Assembly (NCBI GenBank): GCA_963817755.1
Contig: CAWFPB010000002.1
Location: forward strand, 682,001-746,000
DNA: 64,000 nt
From: Oleiagrimonas sp963817755
GTDB lineage: Bacteria > Pseudomonadota > Gammaproteobacteria > Xanthomonadales > Rhodanobacteraceae
Direction of reading: 5' to 3'
Part shown: piece by piece, positions 38,859 through 46,599 of the stretch
Layout of the letters: every line of letters begins with the position of its first letter
Position numbering within the stretch: position 1 is the stretch's first letter
The notes under the pieces: generated by a model
What the model was told of the DNA's origin: nothing
What the model saw: the letters and a program-made list of their open reading frames with translations, nothing else
The model's database searches: none
Translations under genes and position numbers: made by a program

Positions 38859-39332
38859 TCAGCGCCAGGTGTTGGCGATGCCGGGCGTGGGGGAAAGAGC
38901 ATGGGACGGGCCACTGTCGACCTTGAAGTTGCGGCTCTTGGTTTCCTGGTCGGGAACGACGGTGACCGAGCCAGTCAGCCGGTAGGGCACGCTGTCCCCG
39001 CCGTTGGCGAGCTGCCGGGCCGCGGCCGTGGAAGGGGCCATCTGCACGTCGGCGATATCGACCGAAAGCGCGGGAATATCCAGGTCGAGCGGCGCGTCGA
39101 TGTGCCCGGCGGGCGTGCCGTGGATCCTCATGTCCAGCTGTACGCCGGTGAACTTCACACTCTGGTAGCTGTTGTTCTGGATGCGCAGTTGCATGTGCCA
39201 TTGCCCCCGGGCATCGACATGCAGCTGCTGCACCGTCACCAGCGGCGGGAACACGCTTTTGCGCACCGGGCCGCAGGCGGCAAGGAACCCCGTCACCACG
39301 ACCAGCAGCCAAGCGCCGAGAACTCGTTTCAT
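38859..39332 (-). CDS. Putative LEA14-like lipoprotein
   Basis: The 157-aa product starts with a lipoprotein signal, with a hydrophobic core and F-L-A-A-C-G as lipobox, giving a lipidated Cys near residue 20. The following domain (Q-L-H-V-D-A, then L-R-I-Q-N-N-S-Y-Q-S-V-K-F-T-G-V-Q-L) resembles the LEA type 2/WHy beta-sandwich found in small bacterial lipoproteins. The ATG at 39332 has a GGAG ribosome-binding site; a TTG 12 bp upstream was rejected. It is 33 bp upstream of the acyl-CoA dehydrogenase gene and divergent from the SET-domain gene. The fold assignment is moderate and no function is known. Confidence 0.75.
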   Translation of the reverse strand: MKRVLGAWLLVVVTGFLAACGPVRKSVFPPLVTVQQLHVDARGQWHMQLRIQNNSYQSVKFTGVQLDMRIHGTPAGHIDAPLDLDIPALSVDIADVQMAPSTAAARQLANGGDSVPYRLTGSVTVVPDQETKSRNFKVDSGPSHALSPTPGIANTWR

Positions 39333-39465
39333 GCCCGTCTCCAAACGAATGTTCGAATCTCGATTCTAACGCCGGGCGACCACGATGCCACCCGCCTTTT
39401 GTCGCACGCCTTGCAATTGCCCGCGGTCCGGGCATGATGCCCCTTTTGTCGCCAAGAACACTGTC

Positions 39466-39933
39466 ATGCCCCGACGCATCGCCGCCCGCCGCTCGCCCAT
39501 CCACGGCAACGGCGTCTTCGCCCTCGCGCCCATCGCCAGGGGCGAGACCGTCATCCAGTACAGGGGGCGCCTGATCACCCACAAGCAGGCCGACCGCGAA
39601 TATGGCGATGGCGCCGATACCGGCCATACCTTCCTGTTCACGTTGAACGATTCCTACATCATCGACGCCAACGTCGGCGGCAACACCGCGCGCTGGATCA
39701 ACCACAGCTGCGAGCCCAATTGCGAGGCGGTGATCGAGGAAGACGACGACGGCGATCCACGCCACGACAAGGTCCTGATCCAGGCCACGCGCAACATCAA
39801 GGCGGGCGAGGAGCTGACCTACAACTACGGCATCGTGCTGGACGTGCCGCACACGGCGAAGATGAAGAAGCTGTGGGCCTGCCGCTGCGGATCGCCCAAG
39901 TGCACCGGGACGTTGTTGCAGCCCAAGCGCTGA
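39466..39933 (+). CDS. SET domain-containing protein-lysine N-methyltransferase
   Basis: This 155-aa protein is a compact SET-domain methyltransferase. It shows the opening S-P-I-H-G-N-G-V-F, the N-H-S-C-E-P-N-C motif at 79-86 that forms the SAM pseudoknot, E-L-T-Y-N-Y-G at 116-122 with the catalytic Tyr, and a post-SET zinc motif C-R-C-G-S-P-K-C at 139-146. It would transfer methyl groups from SAM to a protein lysine; the target is unknown. The ATG at 39466 was chosen because the SET fold begins just after it. It is divergent from the lipoprotein gene, with a Gre-family gene 148 bp downstream. Confidence 0.92.
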   Translation: MPRRIAARRSPIHGNGVFALAPIARGETVIQYRGRLITHKQADREYGDGADTGHTFLFTLNDSYIIDANVGGNTARWINHSCEPNCEAVIEEDDDGDPRHDKVLIQATRNIKAGEELTYNYGIVLDVPHTAKMKKLWACRCGSPKCTGTLLQPKR

Positions 39934-40081
39934 CGGTCCGCGAGCGAAAACCGACCGAATTCCCAGGATTCATGCCAAGCGGTGCAGACCGGTCCCGGGC
40001 AAGGTGCTTCAGCCTCCGGGCTTGAATCGCTCCGACCGGGTGCCCATTTCTTTCAATGTCTTACGTGAAAGAGGCGCCCTC

Positions 40082-40591
40082 ATGAGCCGCGCATTCGTCA
40101 AGGAATCGGACACGCCGGCCGGCAGCGAGCTGCCGGATCGTCCGATCAGTCCGCATACCAACTACGTCACTCCGGCGGGGCTGGCGCAACTGCGTGCGCG
40201 CCTGGACGCGGCGCGTGCGCGCAAGCAGGCGCTGGAGGCCGAGGGCGAGGACATCGAGGCGGCCGAGGAACTGCGTGCGCTCAAGCGCGACCTGCGTTGG
40301 CTGGAATCGCGCGTGGGCAGTGCGCGCGTGGTCGATCCGGACGGCCAACCGCGCGACCGGGTGGCTTTCGGCGCTGCGGTGAAGGTAGCCGATGACCACG
40401 GCGAGCGCGTCTACCGCATCGTCGGCGAGGACGAGGCCGAGGCCGACCAGGGCAAGGTCAGCTACGTCTCTCCGCTGGCCAAGGCCCTGCTGGGGGCACG
40501 AATCGGCGACGAAGTGGTCTGGCAGCGCCCCGCGGGCGATCTATGCATCGAGGTGATCGGGATCGGTTACGAGGAAGCCATGGACGGCTGA
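40082..40591 (+). CDS. GreA/GreB-family transcription elongation factor
   Basis: This 169-aa protein has the two-part Gre layout. An N-terminal coiled coil (Y-V-T-P-A-G-L-A-Q-L-R-A-R-L onward) has acidic residues E-D-I-E-A-A-E-E near its tip. A C-terminal FKBP-like domain carries S-P-L-A-K-A-L-L-G-A-R-I-G-D-E-V. Gre factors enter the RNA polymerase secondary channel and promote cleavage of backtracked RNA. The coiled coil looks compressed against classical GreA/GreB, and the usual G-D-x-x-E-N-A-E-Y tip is changed, so it may be a diverged paralogue. The start M-S-R-A-F-V-K was chosen. A hairpin terminator follows. Confidence 0.82.
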   Translation: MSRAFVKESDTPAGSELPDRPISPHTNYVTPAGLAQLRARLDAARARKQALEAEGEDIEAAEELRALKRDLRWLESRVGSARVVDPDGQPRDRVAFGAAVKVADDHGERVYRIVGEDEAEADQGKVSYVSPLAKALLGARIGDEVVWQRPAGDLCIEVIGIGYEEAMDG

Positions 40592-40619
40592 AGCGTTCCG
40601 GCGGGTCCCGGGTCAGGCA

Positions 40620-40650
40620 ACCGGCGGATGCGGGGTTTGCATCCGCCGGT
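40620..40650 (+). terminator. Likely terminator after the Gre-family gene
   Basis: ACCGGCGGATGC and GCATCCGCCGGT form a perfect 12-bp stem around GGGGTTT, followed by CTCGTTT. The T-run is weak. It also lies at the end of the convergent lipoprotein gene and may serve both. Confidence 0.75.
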
Positions 40651-40656
40651 CTCGTT

Positions 40657-41067
40657 TCAGCTCTTGTTGTAGATGCTCGCGTTCTGCAGGTTACGCTTGA
40701 TGTCCTGTTCCAGGAATCCGACCCAGCCGTTGTAGTTGCGGTGGATGTAGCGCGTGTTTCCGTGCTGGCTGTACTCCAGGTTGGAGCTGCTCACGTAGGT
40801 GATGTGCACCATCTTCGTGTCGTAGGAGATGCGCACGGTGGCCGCGTGGTCACGCAGGTGCAACGTGGTGAGGATCTTGCCGTCCTGCGCTTTGTCGACA
40901 GACCAGCCGCGTCCGTCCAGGGCGCTGATGATGGACTGCTTGACCTGCGGTTGCGTCACGCCATGCGGAACCCGGATCGGCTGTGCCGGCAGCAGTACGG
41001 CCCGTGTGCAGGCTCCGAGAGCGATAACGGCCAGTACGACCAGAGTGAATATCGTGTAACGCTTCAT
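40657..41067 (-). CDS. Small putative lipoprotein of unknown function
   Basis: The 136-aa product starts M-K-R-Y-T-I-F-T-L-V-V-L and has a lipobox-like A-L-G-A-C, so a lipidated Cys near residue 20 is expected. The remainder is basic and polar, with no motif I know. Two adjacent ATGs are available; the second, at 41067, has the better spacing to the GGGGGA ribosome-binding site. The gene converges on the Gre-family gene. Confidence 0.75.
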   Translation of the reverse strand: MKRYTIFTLVVLAVIALGACTRAVLLPAQPIRVPHGVTQPQVKQSIISALDGRGWSVDKAQDGKILTTLHLRDHAATVRISYDTKMVHITYVSSSNLEYSQHGNTRYIHRNYNGWVGFLEQDIKRNLQNASIYNKS

Positions 41068-41149
41068 CATGAATCCCCCAATCCTTGTCAATGGAAGCGC
41101 CGATCGGCGCCGGGGCATTCTAGGACGTAGCGTGCTCGGGCGTCAGGCC

Positions 41150-41179
41150 AAGGCGCTGCAACGTGGATTGCAGCGCCTT
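41150..41179 (-). terminator. Hairpin downstream of the EF-G/periplasmic protein unit
   Basis: AAGGCGCTGCAA and TTGCAGCGCCTT form a perfect 12-bp stem around a 6-nt loop, 33 bp after the end of the minus-strand gene at 41213. There is no long T-run beyond the stem, so it may be a terminator or a 3'-end stabiliser. Confidence 0.6.
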
Positions 41180-41212
41180 GTGCGGTTTGCCTGATTCACC
41201 GGGGCGGATCCG

Positions 41213-41560
41213 TCAACGCTCGTTCATGCGATAGCCCAGCAGCAGGCTGATCTTGTCGCCGACCTTGAGGTCCTTGATGGTCGGCGGCGGAAAATGCACC
41301 ACCAGGCCCATGCCCAGCGACTCGAGTTTGACGATGCCGGTTCCGTGGTCGACCGACTCCACCGTGGCGGGCATGTAGTGACGGCCCTTGATGGTGCGAT
41401 GGATGCGCATGCGGTCCTTCTTCTGCATGGCCTGGCCCGGCACCGGTTTCATGCCGGTGGTCGGCGTGTCCTGGGTGTGCGGGGTCGTGGCCAGGGCCAG
41501 CGCGGGGAGTGCCAGCAGCGCGCCGGCGAGGAGGGAAAGTCGAATGCGTCGTGCGTTCAT
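41213..41560 (-). CDS. Small predicted periplasmic protein of unknown function
   Basis: The 115-aa product has a clear Sec signal peptide (M-N-A-R-R-I-R-L-S-L-L-A-G-A-L-L-A-L) with cleavage near A-L-A-L-A. The mature part is basic. Its second half (A-T-V-E-S-V-D-H-G-T-G-I-V-K-L and later L-K-V-G-D-K-I-S-L) resembles small beta-barrel folds of the copper-binding or OB type, but I cannot name a family. A GGAGG ribosome-binding site lies 6 nt before the ATG. It is 53 bp downstream of the EF-G paralogue and probably co-transcribed. Confidence 0.78.
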   Translation of the reverse strand: MNARRIRLSLLAGALLALPALALATTPHTQDTPTTGMKPVPGQAMQKKDRMRIHRTIKGRHYMPATVESVDHGTGIVKLESLGMGLVVHFPPPTIKDLKVGDKISLLLGYRMNER

Positions 41561-41613
41561 GGGAAACCTCCATGGTTTGGTATGCGGCCCCGGTGCGGGG
41601 CCGCCGGGTGGGT

Positions 41614-43665
41614 TCAGACCGCTTCGGCCTGGGGGTGCCAGGCGTCGGCGAGTTTCTTCTGCACCGGTGAGGGCACCGGTTCGTAGTGGCTCATCTCCAG
41701 GGTGTAGCGGCCCTGGCCGCCGGTCATGGACTTGAGCTCGGTCTGGTAGTCGGTCAGTTCGGCCAGCGGCACCTGGGCCTTGATCACCAGGTCGCCGTTG
41801 CGCAGCGCGTCGGTGCCGAGGATGCGCGCCCGTCGCGAAGCCAGCGAACCGGTGACGTCGCCGACGCTGGCTTCGGGAAGAGTCACCTCGATGTCGACGA
41901 TGGGTTCGAGCACCAGCGGTTTGGCCTTGGCCACCGCATCCAGGAAGGACTTGCGGCCGGCGGTGACGAAGGCGATTTCCTTGGAATCGACCGGGTGGTG
42001 CTTGCCGTCGTGCACGATCACGCGCACGTCCTGCATCGGGTAGCCGGCCACGGCGCCGGTCTCCATGGCCTGCAGCACGCCTTTTTCCACGGCCGGAAGG
42101 AACTGGCCCGGGATGGTGCCGCCCTTGACCTGGTCGACGAATTCGAAGCCGGCCCCACGCTCGAGCGGCTCCACGCGCAGCGACACTTCGCCGAACTGGC
42201 CGGCGCCGCCGGTCTGCTTCTTGTGCCGGTAGTGGCCTTCGGCTGGGGTGCTGACGGTCTCGCGGTAGGCGATGCGCGGCGGGTGCGTGGTCACGTCCAC
42301 GCCATAGCGTTGCTTCATCCTCGCGATGGCGGTCTTCAGGTGGATGTCGCCCAATCCACGCAGTACCGTCTCGTTGAGTTCCTTGTGGTGCTCCACGCGC
42401 AGGCAGGGGTCCTCCTCGCACAGGCGCTGCAACGCTTGCGAGAGCTTCTGTTCCTGGCCCTTGTGCGCCGGCTCCAGGGCCAGGGCGAACATCGGTTGCG
42501 GCAGGTCCAGCGGAGCCAGGTGGATGTGCTGGTCGGCGTGGGCATCGTGCAGCACGGCGTCGAAATGGATGTCCTCGACCTTGGCCACCGCAGCGATTTC
42601 TCCGGGGCCGGCCTCGTCCACCTCGACGTGCTCCTTGCCCTGCAGCCGGAACAGGTGCCCGACCTTGAACGGCTTGCGGCCGTCGTCGATGAACAGCTGC
42701 GAGTCGCGGCGCACCGTGCCCTGGTGCACGCGGAACACGCCGAGCTTGCCCACGAACGGATCGTTGACGATCTTGAACACGTCGGCCAGCACGTGCCGGT
42801 CCGGGTCCGGGCGCGTCGGCACCGGCTCGTTGCGGCCGTCCTCGCGGCGCATGAAGGGCGGCGGGTTGCCTTCGGCGGGGCTGGGCAGCAGGCGTGTGGC
42901 CAGTTCCAGCAGCTCTTGCACGCCGGTGCCGGTGCGCGCGGAGACAAAGCAGATCGGCACCAGGTGCGCCTCGCGCAGGCACTGCTCGAAGGCATCGTGC
43001 AGTTCCTCGCGGCCAAGTTCGGACTCGCCGGTGTCCAGGTAATGCTCCATCACGTTCTCGTTGATCTCCACCACCTGGTCCAGAATCTGCCGGTGTGCTT
43101 CGGCCAGCGAGGAGAAATCGGTCTCGCCGGCATCGTGGAAGAAGCAGTCGAGGACTTTCGAGCCGCCATCGGCGGGAAGATTGACCGGCAGGCACTCGCC
43201 GCCGAACTGCTCGCGCAATTCGTCCACCAGTGCCCCCAAGGCTGGGCCGTCGACCTTGTCGATGCCGTTGACCACGATCAGGCGCGCCAGCCTGCGTTGC
43301 CCGGCGTGGTCCATCATGCGCCGCGTGCCGTGCTCGATGCCGGCCGCGGCGTCGATCACCACGGCCATGGTCTCGACCGCGTTCATGGCCGACAGGGTGG
43401 GTCCGCGGAAATCGGCGTAGCCGGGGGTGTCGATCAGCTGGATGCGGCAGTCGCCGGCCTCGACGCTGGCCAGGGCGGTGTCGATGGAATGGTGCTGCTC
43501 GCGCTCGAGCGGGTCGAAGTCGGACACGGTATCGCCGCGTTCGACGGTGCCTGCCGTGGGAATTGCCGCGCCGGCCAGTAGCAGGGCTTCGATGAGGGTG
43601 GTTTTGCCGGCGCCGGCATGACCGGCAAGGGCGATGTTGCGGATGCGATCCTGGGATGTGGACAT
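41614..43665 (-). CDS. fusA2: Elongation factor G-like GTPase (paralogue)
   Basis: This 683-aa protein has the EF-G layout: an N-terminal GTPase domain, a beta-barrel domain II, then domains III-V. G1 is G-H-A-G-A-G-K-T at 15-22 and G3 is D-T-P-G-Y at 79-83. G4 reads N-G-I-D at 133-136 instead of the usual N-K-x-D. The switch region E-R-E-Q-H-H-S-I replaces the normal E-R-G-I-T-I. It is not in an rpsL-rpsG-fusA-tuf cluster, so it is probably a second EF-G-type factor and not the main translocase. The start M-S-T-S-Q-D follows AGGGAGG. A small secreted-protein gene follows on the same strand. The true role (recycling, a stress form or another ribosome-bound job) is unknown. Confidence 0.9.
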   Translation of the reverse strand: MSTSQDRIRNIALAGHAGAGKTTLIEALLLAGAAIPTAGTVERGDTVSDFDPLEREQHHSIDTALASVEAGDCRIQLIDTPGYADFRGPTLSAMNAVETMAVVIDAAAGIEHGTRRMMDHAGQRRLARLIVVNGIDKVDGPALGALVDELREQFGGECLPVNLPADGGSKVLDCFFHDAGETDFSSLAEAHRQILDQVVEINENVMEHYLDTGESELGREELHDAFEQCLREAHLVPICFVSARTGTGVQELLELATRLLPSPAEGNPPPFMRREDGRNEPVPTRPDPDRHVLADVFKIVNDPFVGKLGVFRVHQGTVRRDSQLFIDDGRKPFKVGHLFRLQGKEHVEVDEAGPGEIAAVAKVEDIHFDAVLHDAHADQHIHLAPLDLPQPMFALALEPAHKGQEQKLSQALQRLCEEDPCLRVEHHKELNETVLRGLGDIHLKTAIARMKQRYGVDVTTHPPRIAYRETVSTPAEGHYRHKKQTGGAGQFGEVSLRVEPLERGAGFEFVDQVKGGTIPGQFLPAVEKGVLQAMETGAVAGYPMQDVRVIVHDGKHHPVDSKEIAFVTAGRKSFLDAVAKAKPLVLEPIVDIEVTLPEASVGDVTGSLASRRARILGTDALRNGDLVIKAQVPLAELTDYQTELKSMTGGQGRYTLEMSHYEPVPSPVQKKLADAWHPQAEAV

Positions 43666-43950
43666 GACCTGCCTCCCTTCGGTTGAAGTCGGTGCCCTGA
43701 AAGCTCCAGGACACTCGGAGAGGCCGTCATGGTCGTCCGCTGGGGAACGCAGGCCGCCGGGCGCGGGTGCGCGGGCGGGCGGTCATGGCGGGGACGACAA
43801 GCCTTGCGGTTTTGCGCCGTCAGGTCAAGGGGTTCCGGCTTCGCCAACGCATGAGTCCGGGATCGGTTGACCGGCCGGATTTCGCGGTTAACAGCCAATT
43901 CAATCGGTCCCTGCAGAATTGGTATCGAACCACCGAGAAGGAGCCGGACC

Positions 43951-44499
43951 ATGAAACGACTCGCCATCACCCTCGCCATTGCCGCCACGCTGGCCGTCAG
44001 CAGCACGGCCTTTGCCGGCCACCGCTGGCACCACGGCGGTCGCGACGGCCATGCCGCCTATGCGCGGGTCACCTGGGTGCGTCCGGTCCTGCGGCCCGCC
44101 TGGGAGGATCGCCGCGTGTGCCAAACCCGTCGCGTCGACGAGCGCGTTGAACGCGGCCCGGATCGCGCCGCCGGCACGCTGCTCGGCGCCGTGATCGGCG
44201 GTGCGCTGGGCCACACCCTGGGCCGGGGCGACGGCCGTGCCGCGGCCACCGTGGCCGGCGCGGTGATCGGCGGGGCCATCGGCAACCACGCCGCGCGTTC
44301 GGATGATGGCTATCGCGACGCAGGCGCGGTCTACCAGCGTCGCTGCCACGTGCGCACGGTGCGCGACGGGCGCCGGGTGGTCGGCTACGTGGTCGCCTAT
44401 CGCTTCCACGGACGTCACTTCCGCACCCGCATGGATCATGACCCGGGCCGGTTCATGCGCGTGTGGGTCGACGACGGACGCATCCGTCCGGCCGGGTAG
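43951..44499 (+). CDS. Glycine zipper 2TM domain protein
   Basis: This 182-aa predicted exported protein has a signal peptide (M-K-R-L-A-I-T-L-A-I-A-A-T-L) cleaved near A-F-A. The middle has the glycine-zipper pattern A-A-G-T-L-L-G-A-V-I-G-G-A-L-G-H, then A-G-A-V-I-G-G-A-I-G-N-H. This is typical of the 2TM glycine-zipper family (Rickettsia 17-kDa antigen-like) linked to the outer membrane. The ends are rich in His and Arg. An AAGGAG ribosome-binding site precedes the ATG. A strong terminator follows, and the 285-bp gap upstream to the divergent EF-G gene holds no gene. It is likely an envelope-stress or structural protein; no enzyme motif is seen. Confidence 0.85.
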   Translation: MKRLAITLAIAATLAVSSTAFAGHRWHHGGRDGHAAYARVTWVRPVLRPAWEDRRVCQTRRVDERVERGPDRAAGTLLGAVIGGALGHTLGRGDGRAAATVAGAVIGGAIGNHAARSDDGYRDAGAVYQRRCHVRTVRDGRRVVGYVVAYRFHGRHFRTRMDHDPGRFMRVWVDDGRIRPAG

Positions 44500-44554
44500 G
44501 CGCCGTGCGGCGCGGGAACTTGCCGCGCTCCCGGTACTCGAAAAACGGGTAACG

Positions 44555-44590
44555 ATCGCGACCGGACACGCGTCCGGTCGCGATTTTTTG
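44555..44590 (+). terminator. Strong intrinsic terminator after the glycine-zipper gene
   Basis: ATCGCGACCGGAC and GTCCGGTCGCGAT form a perfect 13-bp stem around ACGC, followed by TTTTTT. Confidence 0.96.
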
Positions 44591-44770
44591 TCGGCCGACG
44601 TGCCGATCCGCGGGGCAGGTCGTCATCCGGAACAGCGGGTATCATGAGCCCGGGAGATGGCCACGGCGCGCCGGCACGCCCCGACGACGGATGACGAGCA
44701 TGCATGCCTATGATGCACCGATCATGAAGCACACTTGTGGCGCAACACGCGCAGGAGCCGGTACGCGCGC

Positions 44771-46570
44771 ATGAAGTCGCTCGGGTACGTGCATACGCCG
44801 ACGGCCGATCACCATCGCTGGTCGCCGTATTCGCAGCGTTCGATTTCCACCGGCAAGGGCACCTTCAGCCGCACCACGCGCCTGATGCTGCACCAGATGC
44901 GCTGGCGCAAGCCGCCACGCCAGTACGGGCTGATGGTGGTGGCTTGGGTGCTGTCGATCCTGGTCCATCTGGTGGCGGCGGCCGGCATGCTTCTGGTGCG
45001 CACCCCGCAGGCGCCCGAACCGCCGCCCGAAGGGCAGGCCAACGCCATCCAGGTGCGCTTTATCGATGCACATCCCGCTCCCCCGCCGCCCCCGCCGCCC
45101 CCGCCGGTGGCGCCGCGTCCCGTCGAGACACCCCCTCGCAGGGCGCCGCGCACGGCAGTGCGGCGACCGGCGGCGCGCCCGTCGCAGGCGCCACGTCTGG
45201 CGCCGGTCCCGGTGCCGGCGCCGGCACGGCCCGTGACCCGGGTGCGCGCGGACAAGCCCGAGGTGAAGGCCGTGCCGACGACGAAGCTGGCGAAGGTCGC
45301 CCCGGTCGTGCCCGCCACGCCGGTGAAGACCTCGCCCCCGGTCACGCCGCCCGCGCCCAGGCCGGCCTCGCCGCCGGTGCCGAAAGCACCGGCGGACATC
45401 GCGCCCCCGCCACCGCCGAAGCTGGTGCTGGAGCCTTCGAAGATGGCGTTGCCGCCGCCCAAGGTGACGTTGCAGGAACCGCCGAAAGTGTCGGTGCCGT
45501 CCTCGCCGTCGACCTTCGACCAGCCCATTCCGGTCGAGCGCCCGCGCGTGGAGATCGGTGCGCCCAAACTCGAGGTCCAGTCCGAACAGCCCGTGGCGCC
45601 GCAGGTCGCCGCCGTGCAGGCGCCGTCACAGGCTCCGATGCCGGTGATCGATACGGGTGCCCCGGTGGCCCCGCAGACGCAGGTGACGGCGCCGAAGATC
45701 GAGGTGCCGGCCCAGACCACGGCCACCATCGCGCCGGCTGCCGAGGTGTCGGTCAGCATGCCGGCCCGCGCTGCGTCGCAGGCGCTGCCGGCCGCGCCGG
45801 TGCTGGCGCCGCAGGTGCACATCGAACCGGCTCCGGCAGCGTCCGCGCCGAAGATCGACGCCACGCCGCCGCAGCTGGCCTCCGTGCCCGACCGTGTCGC
45901 GGTGGCAGCCCCGGCCACGGTGCCGGCGCCGGCAAAGGCGCAGTCGGTTCCCGCCCCGGTCCGGGTGGCTGAGGTGGCGCCCCCGGCCCCGGCCGCCAGC
46001 ACGTCCTGGGTGCAGCAATCGGACACCTTCGGCAAGAAGCCGATTCGCCAGCCGGGCCACGGAACCGCCGACCAGCGCCAGGCCGGCCAGGGAAGCCCGA
46101 ATGGGGTGCCCGACTACATTCAGCGCCAGCCGCAGGGCAATACCGACGTGATGACGCGGCACTACAAGGGGCTGCAGTACAAGCGCACGATCTTCGACCA
46201 GTACTGGGCGCCGGACAACCGGGACCTGTTGTCCTCGATGCTGCAGCGCCTGGTCGACGCGCTGAGCTTCCACAAGACCTTCAATCTCGGCCACGGCGTG
46301 CGCGTCCATTGCGGCGGTTGGCTGCTGGGCTTCGGCTGCGGCGGTGATCCGCCCCCGCCGCCTTCGGCGCTGAGCAACGATCCGCGCCTGAACATGGCGC
46401 CGGCCAAGCCGCTGGTGCCGGGCCTGGGGGCTTCGACGGCACCCCCGCCGAAGCTTCCGCCGCCGGGTTCTTCGGAGCAGTCGGTGCAGTGCGAGACTGC
46501 GCGGGTCTCGGGCGGTCCGCTGCCGCCGGGTTGTCGTCCGGCCAAGGGCGCGCAGGGCGACTGGAAGTAG
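44771..46570 (+). CDS. Large proline-rich, TonB-like single-pass membrane protein
   Basis: The 599-aa product has a cytoplasmic basic N-terminus, one membrane helix at about 52-76 (Y-G-L-M-V-V-A-W-V-L-S-I-L-V), and a long periplasmic part extremely rich in Pro and Ala, including nine prolines in a row near 104-112. TonB has the same plan, but the usual C-terminal TonB energy-transfer domain is not recognisable. Instead there is a C-terminal region with several Cys (H-C-G-G-W-L-L-G-F-G-C-G-G). Similar proteins in Xanthomonas are annotated as transmembrane repetitive proteins. The ATG at 44771 was chosen over a TTG at 44735. Function is unknown. Confidence 0.75.
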   Translation: MKSLGYVHTPTADHHRWSPYSQRSISTGKGTFSRTTRLMLHQMRWRKPPRQYGLMVVAWVLSILVHLVAAAGMLLVRTPQAPEPPPEGQANAIQVRFIDAHPAPPPPPPPPPVAPRPVETPPRRAPRTAVRRPAARPSQAPRLAPVPVPAPARPVTRVRADKPEVKAVPTTKLAKVAPVVPATPVKTSPPVTPPAPRPASPPVPKAPADIAPPPPPKLVLEPSKMALPPPKVTLQEPPKVSVPSSPSTFDQPIPVERPRVEIGAPKLEVQSEQPVAPQVAAVQAPSQAPMPVIDTGAPVAPQTQVTAPKIEVPAQTTATIAPAAEVSVSMPARAASQALPAAPVLAPQVHIEPAPAASAPKIDATPPQLASVPDRVAVAAPATVPAPAKAQSVPAPVRVAEVAPPAPAASTSWVQQSDTFGKKPIRQPGHGTADQRQAGQGSPNGVPDYIQRQPQGNTDVMTRHYKGLQYKRTIFDQYWAPDNRDLLSSMLQRLVDALSFHKTFNLGHGVRVHCGGWLLGFGCGGDPPPPPSALSNDPRLNMAPAKPLVPGLGASTAPPPKLPPPGSSEQSVQCETARVSGGPLPPGCRPAKGAQGDWK

Positions 46571-46599
46571 CGGGTCGTGGCCGCGGTGCGCGCGAGTGG

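Noticed and set aside
36975..39437. An 820-codon plus-strand frame opposite the acyl-CoA dehydrogenase and lipoprotein genes
   Set aside because: It is antisense to a strongly conserved dehydrogenase; composition and lack of motifs mark it as a shadow.
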